From the NCBI GenBank assembly GCA_903830945.1, contig CAIKVT010000029.1, positions 1-64,000 on the forward strand: a stretch of 64,000 nucleotides of DNA, in the 5' to 3' direction. Source of the DNA: an uncultured Elusimicrobia bacterium. GTDB taxonomy: Bacteria; Elusimicrobiota; Elusimicrobia; UBA1565; UBA9628. The position numbers and the translations under genes were made by a program. The notes beneath the pieces were generated by a model, which did no database searches, was not told where the DNA came from, and saw only the letters and a program-made list of their open reading frames with translations. Each line of letters begins with the position of its first letter. The stretch's first letter is position 1. Positions 46,802 through 55,444 of this stretch are shown piece by piece.

Positions 46802-47795
46802 GATCCTGGTGGTCCTCTCCGCGGGCCTGGGCGATTTCCTCATCGCTGTACCAGCGCTCAAGGCCCTGCGGCGGCGCTACCCAGCGGCACGGATCACCCT
46901 GGCGGTCTCCTCCAAGACCCTGAGCTACGCGCAACGCTGCCCGGACGCGAACCGCGTCGTGGCCTTGGATGCTTTCCACCTATTCTCCCCCGCCGCCGCC
47001 AAGCAGCTGCGGCTCATCTGCGAACTGCGCGCCGAACGCTTCGACCTGGCGCTCAACCTCTACGAGATCAGCACTTTCGCGGGGATGCTCAAGATGCGCG
47101 CCCTATTCGCGGCCATCTCCCCGGCGCTCTGCGCGGGCCGGGACACGGATGGCCGGGGCTCCTTCTACGATATCCGCTCCCCGGACTCTCCCGCCGACGG
47201 CGCAGACCACGGCGAACATTACTCCCGCCTGGTGGACTTGCTGGGCTGCCAGACGCGGCCGCAGGACAAAGCCGCGCTCTGGATCAACGCGGACGCTCGC
47301 CAGGCCGCGGAAGACTTCTTGAGCGCGAACCAGGCCCGGCCCGGAGAGGCCTTCCTGGGGATCCACCCGGGCTCGGCGCGCCGCTCCAGGCATTGGCTGC
47401 CCGGGCGCTTCGCTCAAACCGCGGACGCCCTCTCCCGAAGCTGCGGCCTGCGCGTCGTCATCCTCGGCGGGGCCGGCGAGGCCGGCCTGGCGGAGGAAGT
47501 GGCCTCCCTCATGGAGCACAATCCACTGCTCAGCGCCGGGAAGCTCAGCTTCGAGTCCTCTCTAGCCCTGATCCAACGCCTGCGCCTACTCATCTGCACG
47601 CACAGTAGCCTCATGCACGCGGCCAACGCCTTCAGCGTCTCCTTCGTGGCCCTGCAGGGCATCAGCGACATGCGCCGGGACGGCCCCTATCAACCGGCGC
47701 CCGGGCGCTATGTCGTGATCCACACAAAGAACCTGCGGACGCTCGAATCTGACGAAGTCATCGCGGCCGGTCTGGAGCTCCTCAAGAATGGCTGA
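46782..47795 (+). CDS. Glycosyltransferase family 9 (heptosyltransferase-like)
   Basis: The 337-residue product opens with a Rossmann start (SKILVVLSAGLGDFLIAVPALKAL) and has LGIHPGSARRSRHWLP, LICTHSSLMHAANAFSVSFVAL at the C-terminus, the latter matching the GT9 ADP-heptose-type site (with THS instead of the usual NDSG). It overlaps asnB by 20 nt and the following GT4 by 8 nt. Confidence 0.9.
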   Translation: MNSNPSKILVVLSAGLGDFLIAVPALKALRRRYPAARITLAVSSKTLSYAQRCPDANRVVALDAFHLFSPAAAKQLRLICELRAERFDLALNLYEISTFAGMLKMRALFAAISPALCAGRDTDGRGSFYDIRSPDSPADGADHGEHYSRLVDLLGCQTRPQDKAALWINADARQAAEDFLSANQARPGEAFLGIHPGSARRSRHWLPGRFAQTADALSRSCGLRVVILGGAGEAGLAEEVASLMEHNPLLSAGKLSFESSLALIQRLRLLICTHSSLMHAANAFSVSFVALQGISDMRRDGPYQPAPGRYVVIHTKNLRTLESDEVIAAGLELLKNG

Positions 47796-48990
47796 GCCAA
47801 GGTTGAAGGTCATCCAGGTCATCACCCGGCTGGAAGCGGGCGGCTCCTCCGCGAACACCTTGGCTTGCGCGCGCTCCATCTCGGAGCGATTCGACTCCAT
47901 GCTCATCTGCGGAGTCCCGGAGGCTCAGGGCGCTCCCTGCGAAAGCGCCGGAGGCGTGCGGCTATTGGAGATCAAGCAGCTGAAGCGATCCATCAGTCCC
48001 CTGGATGACCTCAAGGCATTCAGGAGCCTGCTCGCCGCGTACCGGCGCGAGAAGCCGGACATCGTCCACACCCACACCTCCAAAGCGGGGATACTGGGAC
48101 GATGGGCGGCCTGGGCCTACAACCGGACCGCGGACAAGCCCTGCCTCATCATCCATACCCCGCACGGCCATGTCCTGTTCGGCTATTTCGGCTCCTGGAA
48201 GACCTGGGTCTTCGCAGCGGCCGAGCGCCTGACCGCCCGGGTCACGGACAGACTGGTGGCGCTCTCCCAAGGCGAGATGCAGGAAAGCCAGCAAGCCGGC
48301 ATAGGCCTTCCGCGGCAATGGTCCGTCATCCCCAGCGGCATCACATTCCCCTCCCAGATGGAGATCGGACTGTGTCGCGAACGCGGCCACGGCTTGCGGG
48401 CGGCCCTGGGCCTGGCGCCAGAGCAGACCGTCATCGGCACGGTCGCGCGGCTGGAACCGGTCAAAGGCGTGCGATATCTCATCGCGGCCGCGCCCTCCGT
48501 GCTACGCGCCGCGCCCCAGGCGCGCTTTCTCGTGGTCGGAGACGGTGCGCTGCGGCATCAGCTGGAGAACCTCGCCCGCAGGTTGGGCGTGGCGGAGCAG
48601 ACGATCTTCACCGGCCACAAAGACCACCCCCTGGACTGGATGGCGGCCATGGACGTCTACGTCCAGCCCTCCCTCAACGAAGGCCTGGGGCGCACATTGG
48701 TAGAGGCGGCCGTCCTCGGCCTGCCCGCCGTGGCGAGCCGGGTCTGCGGCATACCGGACATCGTCAGGCACGGCCGCACGGGCTTGCTGGTGCCGCCGGG
48801 AGACCCGGCGGCCCTGGCCGAAGCGGTCTGCCGCCTGGCCGCAGACCCACACCTGCGGCAGGAATTGGGCGCAGCCGCGCGCGCACACGTGCTGAGCCCG
48901 GATGAGAACGGCCTGCCGCGGTTCTCGGCCGATGCCATGATCATACAGTTGGAACAGCTCTATGGATATTCCATCCCGAACCATGCTTAG
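47788..48990 (+). CDS. Glycosyltransferase family 4
   Basis: The 400-residue GT-B protein has IQVITRLEAGGSSANTLACARS at the start, HTHTSKAGILGRWAAW and donor-site VYVQPSLNEGLGRTLVEAAVLGLPAVAS. This N-terminal pattern is typical of WcaL/PelF-like GT4 enzymes. Its 3' end overlaps the PHP-like gene by 29 nt. Confidence 0.93.
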   Translation: MAEPRLKVIQVITRLEAGGSSANTLACARSISERFDSMLICGVPEAQGAPCESAGGVRLLEIKQLKRSISPLDDLKAFRSLLAAYRREKPDIVHTHTSKAGILGRWAAWAYNRTADKPCLIIHTPHGHVLFGYFGSWKTWVFAAAERLTARVTDRLVALSQGEMQESQQAGIGLPRQWSVIPSGITFPSQMEIGLCRERGHGLRAALGLAPEQTVIGTVARLEPVKGVRYLIAAAPSVLRAAPQARFLVVGDGALRHQLENLARRLGVAEQTIFTGHKDHPLDWMAAMDVYVQPSLNEGLGRTLVEAAVLGLPAVASRVCGIPDIVRHGRTGLLVPPGDPAALAEAVCRLAADPHLRQELGAAARAHVLSPDENGLPRFSADAMIIQLEQLYGYSIPNHA

Positions 48991-50380
48991 CGGCCTGCTC
49001 CTGACCGCCTGCGCCCTCCCCGCCTGGGCCGCGGTCCCCCCCGCCATCAAGACCGTCAGCCACGTGCACAGCGCCTACAGCGCCCATCATGCGCCGGACA
49101 TGCTCGCCACATTGCAGCTGGCCCGCCAAAAGGGCATCGCGGCCGTGATCTTCGCGGACGACGCCTCGGCAACGTTCGAATACGGGCTGCGGCCGCTGCG
49201 GAACCTCATCAAGAAGACCGTGGCCTTCAATTCGGTCCTGCGCGCCGGGCCGGAGGTCTACCTGAAGAACATCGCCAGCCTGCGCCGGCGCTTCCCGGAC
49301 ATGGTCATCATCCCCGGGGTCGAGGCCGCCCCCTTCTACTATTGGACCGGTGACCCGCTGAAAGGACTCGTAATGCACAATTGGAACAGGCACCTCTCGG
49401 TCGCCGGACTGGAGCGCGCCGAGGACTACCGCGGCCTCCCGGTCCTGGGCAATCCCCGGGCCGCGGTCTGGCGATGGAGCTCGCTGTGGCCATTGGCTCT
49501 GCTAGCCTTGTCGCTCTGGGCTGGCCGGGCCGGCTGGAGGAAGGCGGCTTGGGCATGGTCCGCAGCCGGCCTGATCTTCATCGCGGACGCATTCCCTTTC
49601 CACCAGCCGTCGTGGAGCCCCTACGACTCGACCGCGGGCTGGAAGCCCTATGAGGCGCTCGCCTCCTACGCGGACCGCCCGGACCTCCTCTGCTTCTGGA
49701 ACCATCCGGAGGCCTCCAGCTGGTCCACGCCGCAGGACGTCGGCCTCAAGGTCAAGGCCGTGACCGCGCCCTATCCCGAGGCGCTGGCTCTGGTCCCGCA
49801 GACCGACGGCTTCGCCGCGCTCTGGGAAGGCCACCGGACCATGACCGCGCCCGGCGGAGCCTGGGATCAGGCGCTGCGCTCCTACCTAAAAGGCGCTCGC
49901 CGCAAGCCCCCCTGGGCCTTCGGTGAGCTGGATTACGGAGGCGCCAGCGCCAACGGCGTCGGCCTCGATGATGTCTACATGGACGTGCACGCATCTTCCA
50001 GAACCATGGCCGGCGTGCTGGAGTCGTTGAAGAAGGGGCGCTTCGAGTCCATCGCAAAAGACGCAGGCCGCACCGTCGAGCTCATAGAGTGGAGCGTCTC
50101 CTCGGCCGGCGCCTGCGCCAGCTCTGGAGAGACTCTCCCCGACGCCTCCGCGCCGCAGGTGCGGATCGCGCTCGCTCCCGTCGGCGCGCCGGCCTTGCCG
50201 GCGACGATCACCCTCCTGCGCAACGGGTTCGTCATCTTCAAAGAGACGCAGACCCTGCCGTGGAGCCGCACCGTCCCGGACGATCCGGAGGAACTCAAGA
50301 GATTCTATTATCGGCTGGATGTGCGCTTCGGCCCCAACGGGGTGCTGCTCTCCAACCCGATCTTTGCCCAACGCCCATGA
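48962..50380 (+). CDS. PHP-domain-like metal-dependent hydrolase with signal peptide and internal TM
   Basis: The 472-residue product has a signal peptide (MLSGLLLTACALPAWA, from the second ATG at 48983). A polymerase/histidinol-phosphatase (PHP)-like N-terminal domain follows: KTVSHVHSAYSAHH (HxH), IIPGVEAAPF and MHNWNRH. A two-helix hydrophobic hairpin sits near 175-215, then a large extracellular C-terminal part with FWNHPEAS and GELDYGG (GExD). An extracytoplasmic phosphoesterase is inferred, possibly acting on the lipid carrier or polymer. It overlaps WbqC by 4 nt. Confidence 0.72.
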   Translation: MDIPSRTMLSGLLLTACALPAWAAVPPAIKTVSHVHSAYSAHHAPDMLATLQLARQKGIAAVIFADDASATFEYGLRPLRNLIKKTVAFNSVLRAGPEVYLKNIASLRRRFPDMVIIPGVEAAPFYYWTGDPLKGLVMHNWNRHLSVAGLERAEDYRGLPVLGNPRAAVWRWSSLWPLALLALSLWAGRAGWRKAAWAWSAAGLIFIADAFPFHQPSWSPYDSTAGWKPYEALASYADRPDLLCFWNHPEASSWSTPQDVGLKVKAVTAPYPEALALVPQTDGFAALWEGHRTMTAPGGAWDQALRSYLKGARRKPPWAFGELDYGGASANGVGLDDVYMDVHASSRTMAGVLESLKKGRFESIAKDAGRTVELIEWSVSSAGACASSGETLPDASAPQVRIALAPVGAPALPATITLLRNGFVIFKETQTLPWSRTVPDDPEELKRFYYRLDVRFGPNGVLLSNPIFAQRP

Positions 50381-51045
50381 TCCTCTCAGCCCATCAACCC
50401 CAGTTCATGCCCTGGCTCGGCTACTTCGACAAGATGCGCTCCTGCGACCTCTTCGTCCTGCTGGACTCCGTGCAGTACAAGAGGAACGAGTGGCAGAACC
50501 GCAACCGGATCCTCACCACGCAGGGCCCGCAATGGCTGACCGTGCCCGTGCTCCACACGTTCGGCCAAAGGATCGATGAGACTCTCCTCAACAATACGAC
50601 AAACTGGAAGCGCAAGCATCTCCATACCCTCGCCCAAAACTACGGCCGGGCCGAGGGCTTCGCCAAACTGATGCCGCGGATCGAAAAGATGTACGCGCCC
50701 AATCATGAAGTCCTCTCGCAGGTCAACCTGGCTTCGCTGCGGCTTCTCGCCGAGGAGCTCCGCGTCACGACCAGGCAGGTCCTGCTCTCGGAGAACGAGG
50801 TGGAGGGCTCGGCCTCTCTGCGCCTGGTCAACCTCTGCAAGAAGTTCGGCACCGACACCTATCTGGCCGGCGCCGGCGGCATGGACTACATGGACATGAC
50901 CCTTTTCGCCCAGGCCGGCATTAAGGTAATATTTCAAGATTATCGGCACCCGGTCTACCGGCAGCGGGGGCCGGAGTTCACGCCGAACCTCTCGGCCCTG
51001 GACCTGGTCTTCCACACCGGCACCGCCGCCGCGCAGATCTATTGA
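50377..51045 (+). CDS. WbqC-family protein
   Basis: Start ATG 50377 overlaps the previous stop as ATGA. The 222-residue product carries the family opening LSAHQPQFMPWLGYFDKM, then FVLLDSVQYKRNEWQNRN and GGMDYMDMTLFAQAGI. WbqC proteins occur beside sugar aminotransferases in O-antigen loci, as here (1 nt before DegT), and are thought to take part in amino-sugar acylation, but the reaction is uncertain. Confidence 0.92.
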   Translation: MILSAHQPQFMPWLGYFDKMRSCDLFVLLDSVQYKRNEWQNRNRILTTQGPQWLTVPVLHTFGQRIDETLLNNTTNWKRKHLHTLAQNYGRAEGFAKLMPRIEKMYAPNHEVLSQVNLASLRLLAEELRVTTRQVLLSENEVEGSASLRLVNLCKKFGTDTYLAGAGGMDYMDMTLFAQAGIKVIFQDYRHPVYRQRGPEFTPNLSALDLVFHTGTAAAQIY

Positions 51046-51046
51046 C

Positions 51047-52105
51047 ATGATCGAGCACTCCAAGACATGCCTTGGCCCGAGAGAGGCCGCCGCCGCGGCC
51101 AGGGTCATCCGGTCCGGCCTGGTCGCCTGCGGCCGGGAGACCGCGCTGCTGGAGCGCGAAGCGGCGCGCTGGGCCAAGATGCGGTATGCCGTGGCCACGA
51201 CCAGCGGCACCAGCGCCTTGCTGCTCGCGTTACGCGCCTTTGGGATAGGGCCGGACGACGAGGTCATCATCCCGACCTTCTGCTGCAGCGCGCCCTGGCA
51301 CGCCTGCATGCAGGCAGGGGCCACCCCGGTCCTGGCGGACTGCGACCTGGAGACCCTCAACCCCTCTCCCGAAGACGTGGCACGCAGGCTTACCAGACGC
51401 ACCAAAGCGGTGATCCTGCCCAATCTCTTCGGCCTGCCCTGCGATCCAGCCGCCTATGCCCTTCCTAAACGGGTGCGCGTCCTGCAGGACTGCGCCCACG
51501 CCGCAGGAGCGCGGCTCAACGGCCGCTTCGTGGGAGCCTCCGGAGACGCCTGCGTCCTGTCCTTCTACGCCACCAAGCTGCTCACCTGCGGAGAAGGCGG
51601 CATGCTGCTCTGCGACTGCCGGGACTGGGCCGAGGCCGCGCTCGACCTACGGGCCTGCGACCGGAAGGCCTCCGACCGGGTCAGGTACAACGCCAAGATG
51701 ACCGACATCCAAGCGGCCATAGCCCGCGTGCAGCTCCAAAGGCTCGGCTCCTTCCTGAAGCACCGGGCCGCTTTGGCCGGGACTTACAACCGGCTCCTGT
51801 CGTCCGCGGCCATGGTCCTGCCTCCCCGCCGGCCGGGGCGGGTGTACTATCGCTACGTGGTCAGGCTGCCAATGCCGGCCGGCCCTGCCATCGCGCGGCT
51901 CAACAGGCTCGGAGTGCAGGCCAGGGAGCCGATCTTCCGACCCCTGCACCTGGACGTGCCCTGCCGCGGGCGCTTCCCCCAGGCCGAGCAAGCCCACAGC
52001 CGCTGCCTCTCTCTGCCCATCCACCCGCTCGTGTCCCACGCCGACGCGGAAAGAACCGCTGCCGCGCTCAACGCCATCGCGCTCTCGAGACCTGCCCATG
52101 TATGA
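51047..52105 (+). CDS. DegT/DnrJ/EryC1 family PLP sugar aminotransferase
   Basis: The 352-residue product has the PLP fold with Thr/Ser cluster ATTSGTSALLLAL, VLQDCAHAAGARL (Asp) and the PLP-lysine in SFYATKLLTCGEGG. It transaminates an NDP-keto-sugar. It is intact, unlike the pseudogene copy at 55441. It is coupled to WbqC upstream and to the AAA ATPase downstream (8-nt overlap), which may reflect a shared amino-sugar module. Confidence 0.93.
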   Translation: MIEHSKTCLGPREAAAAARVIRSGLVACGRETALLEREAARWAKMRYAVATTSGTSALLLALRAFGIGPDDEVIIPTFCCSAPWHACMQAGATPVLADCDLETLNPSPEDVARRLTRRTKAVILPNLFGLPCDPAAYALPKRVRVLQDCAHAAGARLNGRFVGASGDACVLSFYATKLLTCGEGGMLLCDCRDWAEAALDLRACDRKASDRVRYNAKMTDIQAAIARVQLQRLGSFLKHRAALAGTYNRLLSSAAMVLPPRRPGRVYYRYVVRLPMPAGPAIARLNRLGVQAREPIFRPLHLDVPCRGRFPQAEQAHSRCLSLPIHPLVSHADAERTAAALNAIALSRPAHV

Positions 52106-52907
52106 GAAATTCTGGGAGTTGGACACCCTCCCTTTCGAGAACACCCCGGACCCGAATGTCTTCCTGGAGAGCGAGCAGCACCGGGAGGCGCTGGCCCGGC
52201 TCCTGTACATGGTCCAGGAGCGCCAGGCCGGCGGGGTGCTCACCAGCGTGTACGGCTGCGGCAAGACCTTGATCCTGCGCCGGCTGCGCATGGAGCTGGC
52301 GCCCAAAGGCTACCGCTTCTCCATCGTAAACAACCCGCGGCTCAACGACCTGGACATGCTGCGGATGATCCTGCACGGCTTCGGCGGCGCCAGCGTGCCG
52401 ACCCAGAAGGCGGACGTGCTCATGTCCCTGGAGAGCCTATTCACCGAAACCGCCCGCGACGGCAAGCACTCGGTGGTCATCATCGACGAGGCCCATGACA
52501 TCGACGACCTCTCGATCCTGGAGGAACTGCGACTGCTGCTGAACTACCAGGGCGAAAAGCACGGCATGGTCTCGCTGCTCCTGGTGGGGCAACCGGAGCT
52601 GGCCGCCAAGATCGAGAACAACAAGCAGCTCAACCAACGCCTCAGGATGAAGACCCAGCTCGAGCCTCTATCCATGGACGAAACCGTACAGTACATAGCC
52701 TTCCGGCTGGCCTACGCCAACGCCAAGGCCAACTACTTCTCCCCGGAAAACATGGAGACGGTGGGCAAGTGCTCCAACCGCATCCCGCGTTGGATCAACA
52801 ACATCTGCCACATGACCCTCATGAACGCCTTCCTGCGCAACACGCGCGTCATCGACAACAACCTCATCTGGGAGACCAGCGAATCCTTCGGGAACCAACT
52901 CACATGA
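52098..52907 (+). CDS. ExeA/GspA-like AAA ATPase
   Basis: The 269-residue product begins MYEKFWELDTLPFENTPDPNVFLES, the standard ExeA/TniB-like opening. Walker A is reduced to YGCGKT, Walker B is VVIIDEAHDI, and sensor-1 is LLLVGQPEL. Homologues in exosortase-associated EPS loci (the TIGR03015 type) have the same size and start. The usual C-terminal peptidoglycan-binding domain of ExeA is missing. Its job in polysaccharide assembly is unknown. Confidence 0.9.
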   Translation: MYEKFWELDTLPFENTPDPNVFLESEQHREALARLLYMVQERQAGGVLTSVYGCGKTLILRRLRMELAPKGYRFSIVNNPRLNDLDMLRMILHGFGGASVPTQKADVLMSLESLFTETARDGKHSVVIIDEAHDIDDLSILEELRLLLNYQGEKHGMVSLLLVGQPELAAKIENNKQLNQRLRMKTQLEPLSMDETVQYIAFRLAYANAKANYFSPENMETVGKCSNRIPRWINNICHMTLMNAFLRNTRVIDNNLIWETSESFGNQLT

Positions 52908-53539
52908 ACATACTTGCCATCGGGGCCCACCCCGACGACTTAGAATTCGGCTGCGGCGGCACCCTGCACCACCTCTCCCAGTCCGGCGCCCGCATCCATC
53001 TCCTAATCGCCAGCTGCGGGGAGAAGGGCGGCGACCAGGACGTGCGCCGCCACGAGCAGGAGCGCGTGGCCGAGGCCCTCAAAGCCCACCTGATCTGGGG
53101 CGGATTCCAGGACTCCCAGATCCCGATCAACCGCGCCCTCATTGAAACCATCGAATCCAAGATCCAGAGCATCCGGCCCGAGATAGTCTTCACCCACCAT
53201 CGCGACGACTCGCACCAGGACCACCGCGCCATCGCGCAGGCGACCATCACGGCCACCCGCTATATCCACGACATCCTATTCTTCGAGGGCCCCACCACGC
53301 ATGATTTCCATCCCACCGTTTTCATGGACATCGAGCCCAGCCTGCCCGCCAAGCTCAAGCTCCTGAGCAGTCACAAGTCCCAGATACACAAGACCAACAT
53401 CGCGGGGCTCTCCATCCTAGAGATGGCCAAGAGCACGGCCGTGTTCCGCGGCACCCAATACCGAGTCAAATACGCCGAAGGCTTCATGCCGCACAGGTTC
53501 TCGTTCAGCCTGCCTTCGCGCCGCGTCCTGCCGCGATGA
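52904..53539 (+). CDS. PIG-L family deacetylase
   Basis: Start ATG 52904 overlaps the ATPase stop as ATGA. The 211-residue product begins MNILAIGAHPDDLEFGCGG (the AHPDD metal site), with HHRDDSHQDHR supplying further His/Asp ligands. LmbE/PIG-L enzymes remove N-acetyl groups from amino-sugars, such as GlcNAc on a lipid or NDP carrier. With WbqC, the aminotransferase and AsnB this points to amino-sugar chemistry in the polymer. Confidence 0.93.
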   Translation: MNILAIGAHPDDLEFGCGGTLHHLSQSGARIHLLIASCGEKGGDQDVRRHEQERVAEALKAHLIWGGFQDSQIPINRALIETIESKIQSIRPEIVFTHHRDDSHQDHRAIAQATITATRYIHDILFFEGPTTHDFHPTVFMDIEPSLPAKLKLLSSHKSQIHKTNIAGLSILEMAKSTAVFRGTQYRVKYAEGFMPHRFSFSLPSRRVLPR

Positions 53540-54744
53540 CCCCCGCGCGTCGCCACCGGCTCAACTACTGGCTGGGGCTCGCCTGCCTGGCGGTCCTCCT
53601 CACCATCATCCCTCCGGGCGGCATATCGGCCTGGAGCTGGAAGGCCGGACTGCGCTGGCTCTACGTGGCGCTGGTGGCCTTCTTCGCGGTCAACTCGCTC
53701 ATGCCCTTGGCCATCGCCACGGCGCGCCGGCTGGGCGCCATGGACCAGCCGGACCCGCGCAAGGTCCACCCGGAGCCGACGCCGCGCCTCGGAGGGCTGG
53801 CCGTGTTCGCGGCGGTGCTCTTCGCCCTGTGGCGGGCCGAGGCCTTCGCCACCCAGCTCCTTCCCATCATCGCGGCCAGCACCCTCATTTTTCTGATCGA
53901 TGTCGCAGACGACATCCGGAGCCTCTCCGCCAGCATCCGGCTCTGCGGCCAGGTGCTGGCCTCCTTGATCGTGGCCTGGCCCGGCGGCATCGTGATCTCC
54001 TTCTTCAACCCCCTGGGCCCGTTCTGGGCCGTGGCGGCCACGGTCATCTGGCTAGTGGGGGTTACCAACGCCTTCAACTTCCTCGACGGCATAGACGGGC
54101 TCGCCGGCGGCATGGCGATCGTTTGCTCCCTATTATTCCTCGGCATCGCCTGGAACACCCGGCAGCTGGAGCTGGCCTTCGCGACCGCCGCCCTGCTGGG
54201 CGCCTGCGCCGGGTTCCTGCGCTTCAACTGGAATCCGGCCAAGGTCTTCCTGGGAGACGGCGGCTCCACCTTCATCGGGTTCTTCCTGGCCTCATTGGCC
54301 GTCTACGGCGCCTGGGCCACGAACAACCGCCTAGTCGGGATGAGCACGCCGCTGCTCATCTTGGGAGTCCCGATCTTCGACATGATCTACATCACCCTCT
54401 CCCGAATCCGGCGCGGCGACGTGAAGAATCTCAGGGAATGGATCGAATACGTGGGCCGGGACCATTTCCATCATCGCCTCATGTCGCTGGGCTTAAGCCA
54501 AAAGCAGACCGTGTTTTTCATACTCACGGTCAACCTCATCCTGGGGCTAGGCGCGCTCACCATGCACTACACCTCCTCCACTTACGGCGCCCTGCTCCTG
54601 GTGGCGCAGAGCACGCTCGTTTTCATCGTCGTGGTCTTCCTCATGCTGTTAGGCCGGGAATTTAAAGGCCAAACGGGCTCGGCGAAAAGCCGGGCTGATG
54701 CACACGCACCGTCATCGATGGGATCGACGCCGCGACGAGACTAA
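53536..54744 (+). CDS. WecA/MraY-type polyprenyl-phosphate sugar-1-phosphate transferase
   Basis: The 402-residue protein has about 10-11 helices. Its family signatures are DQPDPRKVHPEPTPRLGG, the Mg-binding LIDVADD loop, NAFNFLDGIDGLAGG and VFLGDGGSTFIGF. It loads the first sugar phosphate onto undecaprenyl phosphate, starting the lipid-linked oligosaccharide. It is the last gene of the right arm, overlapping PIG-L by ATGA. Confidence 0.95.
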   Translation: MTPARRHRLNYWLGLACLAVLLTIIPPGGISAWSWKAGLRWLYVALVAFFAVNSLMPLAIATARRLGAMDQPDPRKVHPEPTPRLGGLAVFAAVLFALWRAEAFATQLLPIIAASTLIFLIDVADDIRSLSASIRLCGQVLASLIVAWPGGIVISFFNPLGPFWAVAATVIWLVGVTNAFNFLDGIDGLAGGMAIVCSLLFLGIAWNTRQLELAFATAALLGACAGFLRFNWNPAKVFLGDGGSTFIGFFLASLAVYGAWATNNRLVGMSTPLLILGVPIFDMIYITLSRIRRGDVKNLREWIEYVGRDHFHHRLMSLGLSQKQTVFFILTVNLILGLGALTMHYTSSTYGALLLVAQSTLVFIVVVFLMLLGREFKGQTGSAKSRADAHAPSSMGSTPRRD

Positions 54745-54790
54745 GCGCCCAGGGCCTGGCGGCTCTGTCACGGCCAGCGCGCGAATGTCC

Positions 54791-55180
54791 CTAACCTTTA
54801 TGTCTGAGGATGTGGGCGATGTGTCCCGCCAGATTCCTATAGTCAAAGGGCTTGGCCACGAAGAGTCGGTCTTGAGTGGCGAACGCAAAGAGATCGTGCA
54901 TCTCTTTGCGCCCGGTCATGATGATCACTGGCACTTGTTTCGTCCACTCGGTTTTGTAGAGATGGGAATTGACTGTGTATCCATCGACGTGGGGCATTAC
55001 GACGTCCAGCAAGACAAGGTCGGGAAGCTCCACCCGGGGATTCTCCGGCTCCAGGCCCAGCACCCGCAGGGCCTCGGCTCCGTCGTGGGCAACGCTGACG
55101 CGATGGCCCTCACCTTGCAAGGCTACCTGAAGGAGTTTGACAATATCCAGATCGTCGTCGACAATTAGTATATGCGCCAC
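54791..55180 (-). CDS. Single-domain response regulator (CheY-like)
   Basis: The 129-residue product is a receiver domain only: acid pocket VDDDLD, phospho-acceptor in LVLLDVVMP, MTGR (Thr/switch) and VAKPFD (Lys). It has no DNA-binding domain. GTG start at 55180 lies 6 nt after a strong promoter, so the mRNA should be leaderless. No kinase is in the window. It converges on the WecA-type gene. Confidence 0.9.
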   Translation of the reverse strand: MAHILIVDDDLDIVKLLQVALQGEGHRVSVAHDGAEALRVLGLEPENPRVELPDLVLLDVVMPHVDGYTVNSHLYKTEWTKQVPVIIMTGRKEMHDLFAFATQDRLFVAKPFDYRNLAGHIAHILRHKG

Positions 55181-55186
55181 ATAATG

Positions 55187-55216
55187 ATTGTAACAATCAA
55201 GCGATGATCAAGTCAA
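55187..55216 (-). promoter_or_regulatory. Strong leaderless promoter of the response regulator
   Basis: Minus strand: TTGACT at 55216-55211, 18 nt spacer, TGT-TACAAT at 55195-55187, 6 nt, then GTG 55180. This is the best promoter in the window, with both boxes near consensus, and it places transcription start on the first base of the start codon. Confidence 0.75.
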
Positions 55217-55291
55217 TGGAACCATTGCGGAGCCACATTAACAAAAGCAGGGTCTGCGTAGAGCCCTCGCCAGCGTACATCCCGACAACAA

Positions 55292-55444
55292 TCTGGCATC
55301 ATAACCCCGGCTGACGCAGAGCCGTTCTTTCGGATAAGCGACGCGGTGCTGCTGGTCCTGGCCTCGGCGGGCTATGACGCCGGCAGCTATATCCGGGATT
55401 ATGACGAGTATCTCAAGGAGGCGCGCAGGACGAAGCAGCCATGA
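55292..55444 (+). pseudogene. C-terminal fragment of FdtA/WxcM-like dTDP-sugar isomerase
   Basis: The frame gives ~50 residues ending LLVLASAGYDAGSYIRDYDEYLKEARR..., which matches the conserved end of FdtA/QdtA-type 3,4-ketoisomerases (LVLAS-x2-YD-x3-YIRDYDEFL). The cupin body and start are missing. Its stop overlaps the ATG of the aminotransferase pseudogene, as an intact fdtA-fdtB pair would. Confidence 0.75.

Noticed and set aside
45059-46861. 600-codon minus-strand frame opposite asnB
   Set aside because: It is the reverse of a clearly coding amidotransferase and has no motif.
34749-54744. PEP-CTERM or exosortase genes
   Set aside because: I looked for the PEP motif tails and polytopic exosortase patterns in the window and saw none.
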